DNA of 64,000 bases from Chloroflexota bacterium (GCA_029262675.1 JAJCYW010000004.1:1-64000); one strand, 5' to 3'; counted from the first letter of the stretch, positions 1 to 8,598 are shown. Notes: generated from the letters alone by a model not told the origin. A program made the numbers and translations.

Positions 1-1688
1 TCGTACGGCGGTGCGCCACCAGCAGCGGGCTGGTAGTGCTGGATGACACCAAGGATGTCGTTCAGTAGGTCGATGACGCCATCCGAGTTCACGTCGTACC
101 AGTCGTACGGGTTGTACGGGTCGCGAAGACCGCAATCCGCACCGTCGTCACGCAGCTCTTCCGCGTTCGTAGCACCGTCTTGGTCCGTGTCGCGGTCGTG
201 GCCGCGAAGTCCAGGACCAGGCTGTCGCACGATCGTGGTCAGGGCTTGGTTAAACGCTGCCGGCGGTACGCCGCCGATTGCGCTGTAGCCGCCGAATGCG
301 TAGCTGCCCGCACAGTCGGTCGGGTCCTGTAGCGCCCAGATGTCCACAGCTCCGACTCCGGTGTTGCGGTTTACGGCCATTTCGACGTAGGTGTTGCCTA
401 CGGAACTAGACGCGTCCTCGTCCTTGAAGCAGCCGCGGATCTTGAGGGTGTTGTCGGCGTTGTCGACGTACCCCGCTAGCGCCGTCTGCTCGGAGTCCAC
501 GTCGTTGAAGCCATCCGACGGGCAACCGTCGTTGACGACGGTGTCGGCGTCTTCATCGACGGCGCCGAAGCGCGTGCAGATGGTCTCAGCGGCTGCACCC
601 TCTTGCGGGATGGCACCCCAGGCAGGTCCGCCGCCGGGGAAGCCGTCACCCTGGACGCCCGGGTAACCCAGGGCATTCACTACACTGAATCCGTCGGTGT
701 AGCAGAACACGCGGGCCTCCAGGCCCGGTGTCGTCGTGCTGGTGTCCTTGCCAGTGCCGTCCTGCACGATGTCGGCCAGGCAGGAGAAGTAGAGGCCGCC
801 GGTTACGTCGGCGCGCGCCACTTCTACATTGATACTGTAGCCGCCGCTGAAGTCCGTCTCGTTGGAGTCCCCCGGGTTGTACGGGTCGTCGCCACAGCCC
901 TTAGGATTGGCAAAATGCTTGGACAACTCGTCAAAGTCGGTGCAGCCGTCGCCGTCAAAGTCCGTCGCGCTGGTGCGCCACGCGACCGGGGTGGCGGCAG
1001 TAGCCGAAGTTGCCGTAAGGGGTAGCGCAGCGCCACCCGTCGGAACGAGTAGGTTGTCGCAGTCCTTGTTGTTCGCGCCAGGGTACAACTCTGCGGTACC
1101 GGTGTCCACGTCACCCGCCTTCGGGTTATCCAGGACAGCGCGGATAAGCAGGTTCGGGCCGAGCGATCCGGCGCCCGTTCGTGCTACGCAGGCGTTGAAG
1201 TAGACACAAGGTGTTCCGGCACATTCGGTGGCCGCGCCGGTCGCGTCGTACTTGCCAAGTCCCTTGAAGACCTGAAGGTTCGTGTACGGTGGCGGCACGG
1301 GCGGTCCGGCGGTGCCCCCGATGCCATCAGGCACTTCATTCGGATAGGCATAGACCTCGGACAGAACGTTGGCCGGGTCGCCGATTTCCGTGTCCGAGTA
1401 GCATTGCACAGCGATCTTGACATCGTCGGTCGCTGCTTCGTGGTCCATGCGGGAGATGCAATGGTAAATGGTGAATGGACCGCCGAGCACCTGAAGGTCA
1501 TAGATGCCACTCAGGTTGCCGTCTGCGGCGGGCTTCGCCGGGTCAGGTGTTGGGGTGCCGATCGCGGACACGGACTTCGTGCCGCCGTTACCGCCTATCG
1601 CGGCGAGAACGACCACCAACGCCATCACAGCTGCCATCGCAACCAGGCCAACGCCTAGCCGCAGGTGCCGTGTGTGCGTGCTTCTCAT
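1..1688 (-). CDS. Secreted protein with C-terminal dockerin-like module (3' end off window)
   Basis: An open frame reads leftward from an ATG at 1688 and leaves the window without a stop (562 codons visible). A GGAGG Shine-Dalgarno lies 8-10 nt upstream, which fixes the start. The N-terminus has a few basic residues and one long hydrophobic segment (residues about 10-32), so it is exported or membrane-anchored. The body is rich in Cys, Gly and Asp. A calcium-loop-like DFDGDGCTD follows mid-protein. Near the left edge come DRDTDQDG and then DVNSDGVIDLLNDIL, half of the dockerin-like module that is complete in the protein at 5178-6770. The body matches no enzyme family I recognise. By context it is a surface or secreted protein. 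Identity of the C-terminal module is fairly secure; function is unknown. Confidence 0.75.
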   Translation of the reverse strand, partial: MRSTHTRHLRLGVGLVAMAAVMALVVVLAAIGGNGGTKSVSAIGTPTPDPAKPAADGNLSGIYDLQVLGGPFTIYHCISRMDHEAATDDVKIAVQCYSDTEIGDPANVLSEVYAYPNEVPDGIGGTAGPPVPPPYTNLQVFKGLGKYDATGAATECAGTPCVYFNACVARTGAGSLGPNLLIRAVLDNPKAGDVDTGTAELYPGANNKDCDNLLVPTGGAALPLTATSATAATPVAWRTSATDFDGDGCTDFDELSKHFANPKGCGDDPYNPGDSNETDFSGGYSINVEVARADVTGGLYFSCLADIVQDGTGKDTSTTTPGLEARVFCYTDGFSVVNALGYPGVQGDGFPGGGPAWGAIPQEGAAAETICTRFGAVDEDADTVVNDGCPSDGFNDVDSEQTALAGYVDNADNTLKIRGCFKDEDASSSVGNTYVEMAVNRNTGVGAVDIWALQDPTDCAGSYAFGGYSAIGGVPPAAFNQALTTIVRQPGPGLRGHDRDTDQDGATNAEELRDDGADCGLRDPYNPYDWYDVNSDGVIDLLNDILGVIQHYQPAAGGAPPY

Positions 1689-1729
1689 TCGTGTTCCTCC
1701 TAAAGATCGATTCTGTTTCTTTTTACTGA

Positions 1730-1745
1730 TGTACGAGATCGTACA
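1730..1745. promoter_or_regulatory. Perfect 7-bp inverted repeat, candidate operator
   Basis: TGTACGA-GA-TCGTACA lies about 42-57 nt upstream of the ATG of the dockerin-like gene at 1688, where a promoter would be expected. A DNA-binding dimer site is the simplest reading. No regulator is identifiable. The rest of the gap 1689-2053 shows only the tRNA-His promoter. Confidence 0.4.
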
Positions 1746-1980
1746 GATTGTCCGGTTAGCTGAAGCCTAGCGTCCCCTCCTTTCGCCTTCTTGCGTTACC
1801 GTAGGCCCTAACAAACTGAAACTGGCAGCAGCAAGCGCTCGTACTGGCGCCTACTGCATATAGACAACTACGAGGCATACACAGCCCGTTTCAAGAACCA
1901 ATTGCGGGGAGAAGACCACCAGCGCTCCTGCCTGAGTGAAGCGCAATACAGCAAGCTGAGTATCCTCCATCTGGCCAGGT

Positions 1981-2010
1981 TTGTCAAGTCTCTAAACTGC
2001 ATGGTAGACT
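1981..2010 (+). promoter_or_regulatory. Sigma-70-like promoter of tRNA-His
   Basis: TTGTCA (1981-1986) and TAGACT (2005-2010) are separated by 18 nt and end 44 nt before the tRNA. The same TAGACT hexamer with an 18-nt spacer occurs upstream of tRNA-Arg. Confidence 0.5.
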
Positions 2011-2053
2011 GCGCGCAGCGAGGTTCGGCACAGATACGCCGAACTTCAGCCAT

Positions 2054-2130
2054 GGTGGGCGTAGCCTAGCGGTTAAGGCACCTGGTTGTGGCCCAGGAGA
2101 TCGAGGGTTCGAATCCCTCCGTCCACCCCA
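2054..2130 (+). tRNA. tRNA-His (GTG)
   Basis: A full cloverleaf is present. The acceptor stem is 2055-2061 with 2120-2126 (one G-T pair). The anticodon stem CCTGG/CCAGG encloses loop TTGTGGC, giving anticodon GTG. The T-arm is GAGGG/CCCTC. Base 2054 is the extra G at position -1 and base 2127 the C73 discriminator, both typical of tRNA-His. CCA is encoded at 2128-2130. Confidence 0.95.
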
Positions 2131-2169
2131 TGATACGCCCCAGATCTTCCCGCCGATACACCAGCGCTG

Positions 2170-2214
2170 GCAAGGCCACCGTTAGCAAGGCCACCGTTAG
2201 CAAGGCCCGCGCTG
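2170..2214 (+). repeat. 15-bp tandem repeat, about 2.5 copies
   Basis: The unit GCAAGGCCACCGTTA occurs exactly at 2170-2184 and 2185-2199, followed by a degraded copy at 2200-2214. It lies in the leader between tRNA-His and the lipoprotein gene. No function is apparent. Confidence 0.7.
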
Positions 2215-2249
2215 AAGAAGGCCCGGAAGAAGAAGGATGAACACCTCGC

Positions 2250-3254
2250 GTGCGAACGTTCCCCTTCGCCGGTCTGCTGGCGCTGCTCGCTGTCGTGGCG
2301 ATTGTCGCCTCCGGCTGTAGCGGCGGCGACGGCGGCGAGGAATACGCCCCCGGTATCATTCACAGGCTGCTGCTGGCCTCTACCACGGAGGGCGCATCGT
2401 CGCTCGATACCTTCCCGGGTGAGCTGCCGCAGGGGCTGCTTGTGCCGCCCCCGATCTACCCCGGCGCGGACATCGTCGTGTCGAATCGAGAGCAGGCCTC
2501 GATAACTGCTGCGGACGGGCTCGCGGACGGCGACCTGCTGGCCCAGCCGGTGCTGTACTTCATCGTGCTGGACACGGCCGGCGACGCGAACGACGTTCGC
2601 CGCTTCTACGAAGATACCCTGGACGAGGACCCCTGGCAGTTGCAGAGCGCGTTCTCCGTTGCGCAGCTGGACACGCTGCAGTTCTTCAACGTGGCAGATA
2701 TCGACCTCTCCGGCGTCGTCTCCATCGCGACGGGCGGGGACGACGGCCGCACCAGCGTGCTGATCTCAATGCAGGATGCCGGTGCTTTCGTCGATGAGCT
2801 GCCGCCATTCGAACTGCCTGAGGGGCGCGACGCGCCGTTCGCGTTTCCGCCGGACGTACCGCTGATGGAGGGCGCGACGATCACGGACAGCGCCTTCTTC
2901 CGTGAGCCGGGCCTGGAGAGCTTCCTTGTGATCTTCCTTGTTAGCGAAAGCGACGAGGACGTGCTCGCCTTCTATCGGCAGGCGTTCCAGGACCGCGGCT
3001 GGACGGTGCAGGACACGGCCGCGTTCGGCGTGGAGGGACGCATCGACTTCCGCGACGACCTGGCGGATATCCAGGGTGACGTCGTCGCTGAGCCGTTGCC
3101 CGCCGACCGGAGCTACACCCAGGTACGGTTGCAGGTGCAGATCAACCCGGCTCGCCAGCCTCTGGACGCAGGCGAGTTGGAATCCGGGCAGGAGCCGGAA
3201 GGCGGCGCGTCGCCCGTCGCGTCGCCCCGGGCGACGCCCGCCGAATCGCCCTAG
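2250..3254 (+). CDS. Putative lipoprotein with two related internal domains
   Basis: 334 residues from a GTG start. An N-terminal hydrophobic segment ends in VASGC at about residue 23, a lipobox-like site (Ala at -3 is slightly atypical), so the mature protein is probably lipid-anchored outside the membrane. Two halves resemble each other. Each has a proline-rich lead-in (PPPIYPGAD, PPDVPLMEGA), a strand, and then a helix of the type FYEDTLDEDPWQL / FYRQAFQDRGWTV. This suggests duplication of a domain of about 110 residues. The C-terminus is a low-complexity Ala/Pro/Ser tail. Its stop overlaps the stop of convergent mgtE by 4 bp. Function is unknown. Confidence 0.75.
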   Translation: MRTFPFAGLLALLAVVAIVASGCSGGDGGEEYAPGIIHRLLLASTTEGASSLDTFPGELPQGLLVPPPIYPGADIVVSNREQASITAADGLADGDLLAQPVLYFIVLDTAGDANDVRRFYEDTLDEDPWQLQSAFSVAQLDTLQFFNVADIDLSGVVSIATGGDDGRTSVLISMQDAGAFVDELPPFELPEGRDAPFAFPPDVPLMEGATITDSAFFREPGLESFLVIFLVSESDEDVLAFYRQAFQDRGWTVQDTAAFGVEGRIDFRDDLADIQGDVVAEPLPADRSYTQVRLQVQINPARQPLDAGELESGQEPEGGASPVASPRATPAESP

Positions 3255-4618
3255 GCGATCTGGTCGATCATCAGGGTGGCGAGGCCCAGGAAGAAGAAGA
3301 AACCCAGCACATCGGTGAAGGTCGTCAGCAGCACGCCGGACGCCAGCGCCGGGTCCAGCCGAAGGCGGCGCAACGTCACCGGCACGAGCACGCCTACGGT
3401 CACGCCCGTCGTCATGTTCAGCAGCATCGCAACCCCGGCAACAACGCTCAGCCCCACGTTCTGCTTCCAGGCGTAGACCACGAGCGCCAGGATCAGCCCG
3501 ACGACGAAGCCGTTCGTAACGCCGATCAGGACTTCGCGCACAAGCACGCGCCGGACGTCCCGCAGCTCCACATCGCCGAGCGCGAGCGAACGCACGACGA
3601 GCGTGATCGTCTGTACGCCCGCGTTGCCGCCCAGCCCGGCCACGACTGGCATGAAGACCGCTAACACGACCGCTTGTTCAATCGTCCCTTCGAAAGCGCT
3701 GACGACGCCGGCCGCGGCGATGACGGAGACCAGCGCCACCAGCAGCCAGCCCAGCCGCGGCAGCACGGACTGCGCGATGGGCCGCTGCAGCGTTTCGTGC
3801 TCTGCCAGGCCGGCCATGCGAAACATGTCCTCCGTCGCCTCCTCCTCAGCCACGTCCATCAGGTCGTCGAAGCTGACGATGCCGATCAAGCGTTGCTGGG
3901 CGTCGACGACGGGCAGTGCGATGAAGTTGTAGTGCTGCACGCGCCGAGCCGCCTCTTCTTGGTCCGTCATCGCTGCCACGCTCATCACGTCGGTCGTCAT
4001 CAAGTCGCTGATCTTCGTCTCAGGCGACGACACGACGAGCTGGCGCAGGCTCACGACGCCCTCCAACCGTTCACCTGCATCGACGACGTAGAGGTAGAAG
4101 ACCTGCTCGGCACCAGGGTGCGTCTGACGCAAGTGGGAGAGCGCCTGGTCCACCGTCCAGTCACGCTGAAAGGCGACGAAGTCCGTCGTCATGCGCCCGC
4201 CGGCCGTCTCGTCGCCGTACTGCAGGAGAGGTGCCAGAGCGGGCGCGTCGGCCATCTCCGCCATCGCCTGCTGGGCGCGCTCCGGCGGCAGGCCGTGGAG
4301 GATATCGACGGCGGTGTCCTGTTCGACGTGGTCGAGCAGGGGGCCGAGCCGTGCGGCCTCAAGCTCCTCGGCTAGGGCCTGTCGCGGGTCGTCCTTGAGG
4401 TAGTCGAAGATCTCCGCCATCGCGTCGTGGGATATCTGCGTGAGCAGCGGCGCGCGGAGGGACGGGTCCAGCGCGCTGAGGACATGGGCTTGGTCGGCGG
4501 GGTGGAGCGACCCCAGGTGGGCGAGTCCGTTTTGGATTTCGCCGGCCTCCAGCAGCTCCAGCGTCGTGCGGCGCGCTCCGTCGTCCTGGTCGTGCTGGTC
4601 GTTAGATTCGTTGGGCAA
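3251..4618 (-). CDS. mgtE: Magnesium transporter MgtE
   Basis: 455 residues, the usual MgtE length. An N-terminal helical superfamily domain (about 15-130) is followed by two CBS domains (about 140-255; note GVVSLRQLVV and GIVSFDDLMDV). Five membrane segments (about 280-455) include VAGLGGNAGVQT and a pore-region stretch. MgtE is a dimeric Mg2+ channel gated by cytosolic Mg2+ binding to the N and CBS domains. The start is a TTG at 4618 with a weak CGAGG upstream; no better in-frame ATG fits the conserved N-terminus. It is a single gene, convergent with the lipoprotein gene. Confidence 0.95.
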   Translation of the reverse strand: MPNESNDQHDQDDGARRTTLELLEAGEIQNGLAHLGSLHPADQAHVLSALDPSLRAPLLTQISHDAMAEIFDYLKDDPRQALAEELEAARLGPLLDHVEQDTAVDILHGLPPERAQQAMAEMADAPALAPLLQYGDETAGGRMTTDFVAFQRDWTVDQALSHLRQTHPGAEQVFYLYVVDAGERLEGVVSLRQLVVSSPETKISDLMTTDVMSVAAMTDQEEAARRVQHYNFIALPVVDAQQRLIGIVSFDDLMDVAEEEATEDMFRMAGLAEHETLQRPIAQSVLPRLGWLLVALVSVIAAAGVVSAFEGTIEQAVVLAVFMPVVAGLGGNAGVQTITLVVRSLALGDVELRDVRRVLVREVLIGVTNGFVVGLILALVVYAWKQNVGLSVVAGVAMLLNMTTGVTVGVLVPVTLRRLRLDPALASGVLLTTFTDVLGFFFFLGLATLMIDQIA

Positions 4619-4684
4619 TGGGGGGCCTCGGTCTGCGCTAGTCGGTGACGGGCTGTCGCCAGAGTTCGTCCAGAAGGCTTCAAA

Positions 4685-4714
4685 TTGAGGGCGCGAGAGC
4701 GGCTATGATAGACT
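4685..4714 (+). promoter_or_regulatory. Possible promoter of tRNA-Arg
   Basis: TTGAGG (4685-4690) and TAGACT (4709-4714) are spaced by 18 nt, about 105 nt upstream of the tRNA. The -10 hexamer equals that of the tRNA-His promoter. An overlapping TATGAT at 4704-4709 is an alternative -10. Confidence 0.35.
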
Positions 4715-4819
4715 ACGCATGCACTGTGTGCAATCGGCCTGCACCCTAGGTCGCCACTGTACGCAGCGCGCGGCGTTGGCGCAACAAGGCGAGGCGCTAG
4801 GCGGGGCGGAAAGACTTGG

Positions 4820-4895
4820 GCGCTCGTAGCTCAGTGGATAGAGCATCGGTCTTCGGAACCGAGGGTCGGGGGTTCGAATCCCTCCGAGCGCGCCA
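4820..4895 (+). tRNA. tRNA-Arg (TCG)
   Basis: A perfect 7-bp acceptor stem is formed by GCGCTCG with CGAGCGC. The anticodon stem TCGGT/ACCGA encloses loop CTTCGGA, giving anticodon TCG (reads CGA, Arg). The T-arm GGGGG/CCCTC has one G-T pair. The discriminator is G4892 and CCA is encoded at 4893-4895. Its 3' half is duplicated exactly at 7043-7094 and partly at 8865-8891. Confidence 0.95.
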
Positions 4896-4896
4896 C
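4845..4896 (+). repeat. tRNA-Arg 3'-half direct repeat, copy 1 (candidate att core)
   Basis: These 52 bases, from the anticodon stem of the intact tRNA-Arg through its CCA, recur identically at 7043-7094. The boundary near the anticodon stem is typical of attachment cores of tyrosine-recombinase elements that integrate into tRNA genes. Confidence 0.75.
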
Positions 4897-5177
4897 CATT
4901 TCGAAACTGATTTTGGGTCCATGGCGCATCTGCCGTGTCACGTAGTTGCCGTTTGACAACAACCGTGACAGCAACGTGAGCCGTGCCGGTTGCTTCTTGG
5001 CCAGGTTCAGCACATTGTGAAAGTCTAGTTCGGGCCCGCCTGCAGGATCGCCGCTGAAGCGCTCTAGCGGATCGCTCGGCCTGACCATGGCGGAAGGCTA
5101 TCTTGGGGCTAGCTCGGTAGACCGGTAACAGTTCTCTGGCGCTTGAACGCTCTGGATCAGGAGCCAGGCGTTGAGGC
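4897..5177. other. Spacer after tRNA-Arg; possible element edge
   Basis: I see no convincing gene here. It carries TTTGACAACAACC, which also occurs near 6923 just before the second tRNA-Arg copy. This may mean the two edges share ancestry. Reverse frames that read into the tRNA are antisense artefacts. Confidence 0.3.
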
Positions 5178-6770
5178 TCAGGTGCAGCGGTGGCCGTACT
5201 GCCGAATCGCGCCCAGGATGTCGTTCAGCAGGTCGATGACCCCATCTGGCGCAGTCATGTTCCAGGCGTTGGGGCCAGAAGAAGGCCCTCGGTCGTAATG
5301 CGCATTATATGGTGCCGCGCCCGTCGGCGAGTAGTGGTTGACGACGCTCAGGATGTCATAGAGTAGATCGACTTGGCCGTCCGTCGTATCCTCGTAGCCC
5401 GCGACGTCGAAGAAGTCCCAGGGGTTCTTGGGATCGCGGCCTCCGCCGGTCTCAGGGTTTGCTTGCAGCTCCGCGTCGTCCTGGCATCCGTCTCCGTCCC
5501 AATCACCGATTCCGCATAGGGCGTTCTGGCACCTCAGGATGTTCAGCTCACCGTTCGTTAAGTCGTAGTAGCTGACGACAGGATAGCCGTCTCCATCCAG
5601 CACTAACGATATCCAGTACCCAACATCGTCGTCCGTGTCCGCCACGATAATGCGATTATTACCATCGCATACGAGATTGGAACATTGCAGGATCTGAAGA
5701 TCTTGACTGTTTCTTGCATGGTAGGCCACGACAGGAAGACCGCTGGGATCCAGGGCAATCGACGTGTACTTAACGTTCTCTGTTGTCACAGTCGTGCTAG
5801 TCTTGCTTCCGCAGTCCATGGTCGCACAGCGTGTGACTATGAAGAATGCTTTGGAGCTGTCACCCACGCGGAAGTGGCTGAGAACAGGCAACCCGGCGCT
5901 GTCCAGGACGAGGGAAAGGTATTGGCCACCGAGGCTGGTTGGAACGCCCGCCGTGTTCTGCTGTACAACACCTCCCGCAAGTCCGATGGAGTTGCCAGAT
6001 TGACAGTTTGGATCACCGCAGCTGAGCATGCCTAGCCAGGTGTTGCCGAAGATTCCGGTGCTGGCACCACGAAACGCGATGGCAGGGTTGCCACTCGCGT
6101 CAAGTACGATTGCGGAACCGCCAGCAACGCTGCCCGCAACCATATATGGCGTAGCAAAGACGTTCCCGGCTGTGCATGTTGGATCGCCACAGTGAACGAC
6201 CTTTAGGTTGGAGTACGTTCCATCGTGATAGTCATAGCTAATTACAGGGTTGTCGTTCACATCAAGGGCAAGCGAACTGTAGCCTCCGCCCAACCCTGCA
6301 CTGTCCACAATCGTGATCGTGTCACCGCCTCCGCTACAGAGTGGATCATCGCAGCGAAGAAGCTTGAGATCACCAACTGATCCGTCGCTGTAACTGACAA
6401 CAGGAAAGCCCTGACTGTCCAACTCCAGCGAGCTTCCGGCTCCAGAACCGAGCGCTGTGTCCAGTGTGGTGATTGAGTCTGCGCCATCGCAAAGCAACGT
6501 CTGGCAATGGAGAATCTTCAGGTCGTCACCGTTGGTCGTCCGTTCATAGTAGCTGACGACCGGGTACTCGTCCGCATCAAGCTGAAGCGAGGTATATCGG
6601 CCAACATCGCCCGCGCTATCGGGAACGGACGCCGTCTCAGGACTGTTCGCTGCCGTGGAGAACACGATGAGGAACAGGCCGACAGGAAAGGAGATGATCA
6701 GCATCGCGACAGCTAGCCACGTTCGCTGATACCACTTCTTCGTCGTCGCGGAATCACTTAGCATCGCCAT
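5178..6770 (-). CDS. Membrane-anchored seven-repeat beta-propeller-like protein with dockerin-like C-terminus
   Basis: 530 residues. One transmembrane or signal-anchor segment lies at about residues 17-38. Seven repeats of about 50 residues (about 55-420) follow the pattern SLxLDxxGxPVVSYxD...LxxxxCxxxxC, each with a Cys pair. Seven short beta repeats suggest a seven-bladed propeller. The tail (about 421-530) contains DWDGDGCQDD and two DLLYDIL/DLLNDIL helices, the module also seen at the left window edge. The gene fills the segment between tRNA-Arg copies 1 and 2 and looks more AT-rich than its neighbours, consistent with acquisition. It is probably an extracellular binding protein; the ligand is unknown. 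The start is ATG 6770, with ATG 6764 possible. Confidence 0.75.
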   Translation of the reverse strand: MAMLSDSATTKKWYQRTWLAVAMLIISFPVGLFLIVFSTAANSPETASVPDSAGDVGRYTSLQLDADEYPVVSYYERTTNGDDLKILHCQTLLCDGADSITTLDTALGSGAGSSLELDSQGFPVVSYSDGSVGDLKLLRCDDPLCSGGGDTITIVDSAGLGGGYSSLALDVNDNPVISYDYHDGTYSNLKVVHCGDPTCTAGNVFATPYMVAGSVAGGSAIVLDASGNPAIAFRGASTGIFGNTWLGMLSCGDPNCQSGNSIGLAGGVVQQNTAGVPTSLGGQYLSLVLDSAGLPVLSHFRVGDSSKAFFIVTRCATMDCGSKTSTTVTTENVKYTSIALDPSGLPVVAYHARNSQDLQILQCSNLVCDGNNRIIVADTDDDVGYWISLVLDGDGYPVVSYYDLTNGELNILRCQNALCGIGDWDGDGCQDDAELQANPETGGGRDPKNPWDFFDVAGYEDTTDGQVDLLYDILSVVNHYSPTGAAPYNAHYDRGPSSGPNAWNMTAPDGVIDLLNDILGAIRQYGHRCT

Positions 6771-7024
6771 CCCTAACCCTCGGCATAGAGCCTAGCACAG
6801 TTCTTTAGCCTGTCAACCTCGGAGATCCGCAGCGTTGGCCGAATCACAGGGGCTCGCCTCCGTACCACATTTAGACCTCTAGTTGGGGCCCACCTCGACC
6901 TTGCTCGTTGTCAGTGCCCCCTTTGACAACAGTTTGACAACAACCTGGGCGGACGGTGGCGTGTGCCAGCGGACACCTTTGCTGAGTCTGTGCCAGATGC
7001 AGATAGAGGAGATACAAGGCTGGC

Positions 7025-7094
7025 CGCCAGTGGACAAGGCGGATCGGTCTTCGGAACCGAGGGTCGGGGGTTCGAATCCCTCCGAGCGCGCCAC
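7025..7094 (+). pseudogene. Truncated tRNA-Arg copy (no 5' acceptor strand)
   Basis: Bases 7043-7094 are identical to 4845-4896 of tRNA-Arg: anticodon stem-loop, T-arm, 3' acceptor strand and CCA. Before this, 7025-7042 can fold like a D-arm (CGCC...GGCG), but no strand pairs with CGAGCGC, so a mature tRNA cannot form. It is either the second attachment-site copy or a chimeric remnant. Confidence 0.75.
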
Positions 7095-7148
7095 AGCAAC
7101 CCACACCGCATCACAGAGTCTAACCGCGTGGTCTCGCGTTATCGAGCC

Positions 7149-7247
7149 ATGACGCAGCGTTCCACTCTCGCTTCAGTGCTGGCCGTCATCGGAGTCACGG
7201 CAGCGAAGGGCGTTAGCACAGCGCCGGCTATCAAGACGCCCAAATAG
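7149..7247 (+). pseudogene. 5' remnant of a dockerin-type gene (duplicate of the start of the gene at 8941)
   Basis: The ATG at 7149 opens a 32-codon frame. Residues 4-17 (RSTLASVLAVIGVT) closely match the first codons of the gene at 8941, and the DNA is nearly identical over about 40 bases. The similarity extends upstream through the leader to the tRNA-Arg 3' end (7072-7098 versus 8865-8891). After codon 17 it diverges and stops. It looks like a broken copy left by duplication or insertion. Confidence 0.65.
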
Positions 7248-7278
7248 CGGCTCCGCTGCTCGCCGGCCTCCTGTTTGC

Positions 7279-8598
7279 CTACGCCGCTAGCTGCGCCTGG
7301 TTGCGGCCCGCCCGTTTCGCCTGGAAGAGCGCGATGTCAGCCCGTTCGAGCAATGTGTCCGACGTGTCGCGGTCTTGCAGGAGCGCACCGCCCGCGCTCA
7401 CCGTGAGGCGCTTCTGCTGCCCCTTGACCATCCAGGTGGAACCTAGCTCTTCCACGCCGCTGCGAATGCGCTCCATGACCGAGAGCAGCGCCTCGCGATC
7501 GCATTCTGGGAGCATCACAACATATTCATCCCCGCCGAAGCGTGCCGCGACCTCGCCGGCGCGCACGGATTCCTGCATGACCTTGGCCACATTGCAGAGC
7601 GCCTCGTCGCCAGCGCCGTGGCCATACAAGTCGTTGATGTCCTTCAAGCCGTCCAGGTCGAATATGATCACTCCGGGCAAACGCTGGTTTCGCCGCGATT
7701 GCACGATCTCGCGCTCCAACGCTTGGATCACGTAGCGGCGGTTGTAGAGACCGGTAAGTTCATCGATTGTGGCCTGCTTTACTAGTGATTCCTGCAACGT
7801 CTCGATCGACTCGGCCATGGCGTTGAATTGGGAACCCAAGCGCAGCAACTCATCGCGCGCGCCCGGCGGGTGCATGCCGCCCACGCGGGCGGTATAGTCG
7901 CCGCCCTGCATCCGCTCGGTGGCTAGCATCACCGGCCGCAGGCGTGCGTTGATGAGCACACGTAGCCCCAAGAGGAACGCAGACAGCATCGCAAGCAGCG
8001 CCGCTCCTCCGCTGAATACGACGACGCGCAGCAGCGCCGCTATCTTCTGGTCCCGCTCCGCCGTGGACATGTACAGTCCCATTCCCAGAGGAGGAAGGCC
8101 GCTTAGCTTCAACGGTACGCCGACCTCCATTACCTGCTGTCCCCCAATAGTCTCTTCGTCGGTGAAGATGTCAGCGGCGAAGAGGGCGCGCGTGTCCGCC
8201 TCCACATCTTCCTGCGCGTCGCCCGCGCCTCTGACGATGTCAACGTCGGTGCTGGCTACGATAACCGAAACTCCATCGATAACCGCGTACGCGTTGTAGA
8301 GCACGATAGACTCGTCCACTTGAGCAAATGAATCGACATGGGACTGGAGTGCGGACGCTAGCATGTCGTCCCCTCCGACCAGTTCTTCTCTGGCCATGTC
8401 CTGCTCGATGGCAGCTGCGAGGAGTATCGCCCGGCCCTCAAAGTCGCTTCGAATACGGTGTGACTCAAACCTATATATGATCGCGCTGATTGCGATGATG
8501 CCCACGCTGCCCAGCAGAAGCATGGGCACCGCTAGCTTGAGAGCCAGAGGGAAGCGGGCGTCGAAGCTGGCCGCAGCCGACCGCAGGTGCTGGTGCAT
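7279..8598 (-). CDS. Membrane sensor diguanylate cyclase (HAMP-GGDEF)
   Basis: About 439 residues from the ATG at 8598, which has AGGGG upstream; the frame is open to 8814 but that extension is not domain-like. Order: a transmembrane helix (about 15-38), an extracytoplasmic sensor region, a second helix, a HAMP linker (ends near QFNAMAESIETL), and a GGDEF domain with catalytic motif GGDEY. It should make c-di-GMP from GTP at the membrane. The usual inhibitory RxxD motif five residues before GGDEF reads RAGE, so product feedback may be altered. The gene fills the segment between tRNA-Arg copies 2 and 3. Confidence 0.88.
   Translation of the reverse strand: MHQHLRSAAASFDARFPLALKLAVPMLLLGSVGIIAISAIIYRFESHRIRSDFEGRAILLAAAIEQDMAREELVGGDDMLASALQSHVDSFAQVDESIVLYNAYAVIDGVSVIVASTDVDIVRGAGDAQEDVEADTRALFAADIFTDEETIGGQQVMEVGVPLKLSGLPPLGMGLYMSTAERDQKIAALLRVVVFSGGAALLAMLSAFLLGLRVLINARLRPVMLATERMQGGDYTARVGGMHPPGARDELLRLGSQFNAMAESIETLQESLVKQATIDELTGLYNRRYVIQALEREIVQSRRNQRLPGVIIFDLDGLKDINDLYGHGAGDEALCNVAKVMQESVRAGEVAARFGGDEYVVMLPECDREALLSVMERIRSGVEELGSTWMVKGQQKRLTVSAGGALLQDRDTSDTLLERADIALFQAKRAGRNQAQLAA

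Noticed and set aside
4831..5088. Reverse-strand ORF reading ARSEGFEPPTLGSED through tRNA-Arg
   Set aside because: This is the antisense translation of the tRNA T-arm, a well-known annotation artefact. The same applies to frames at 6871-7114 and 2066-2363.
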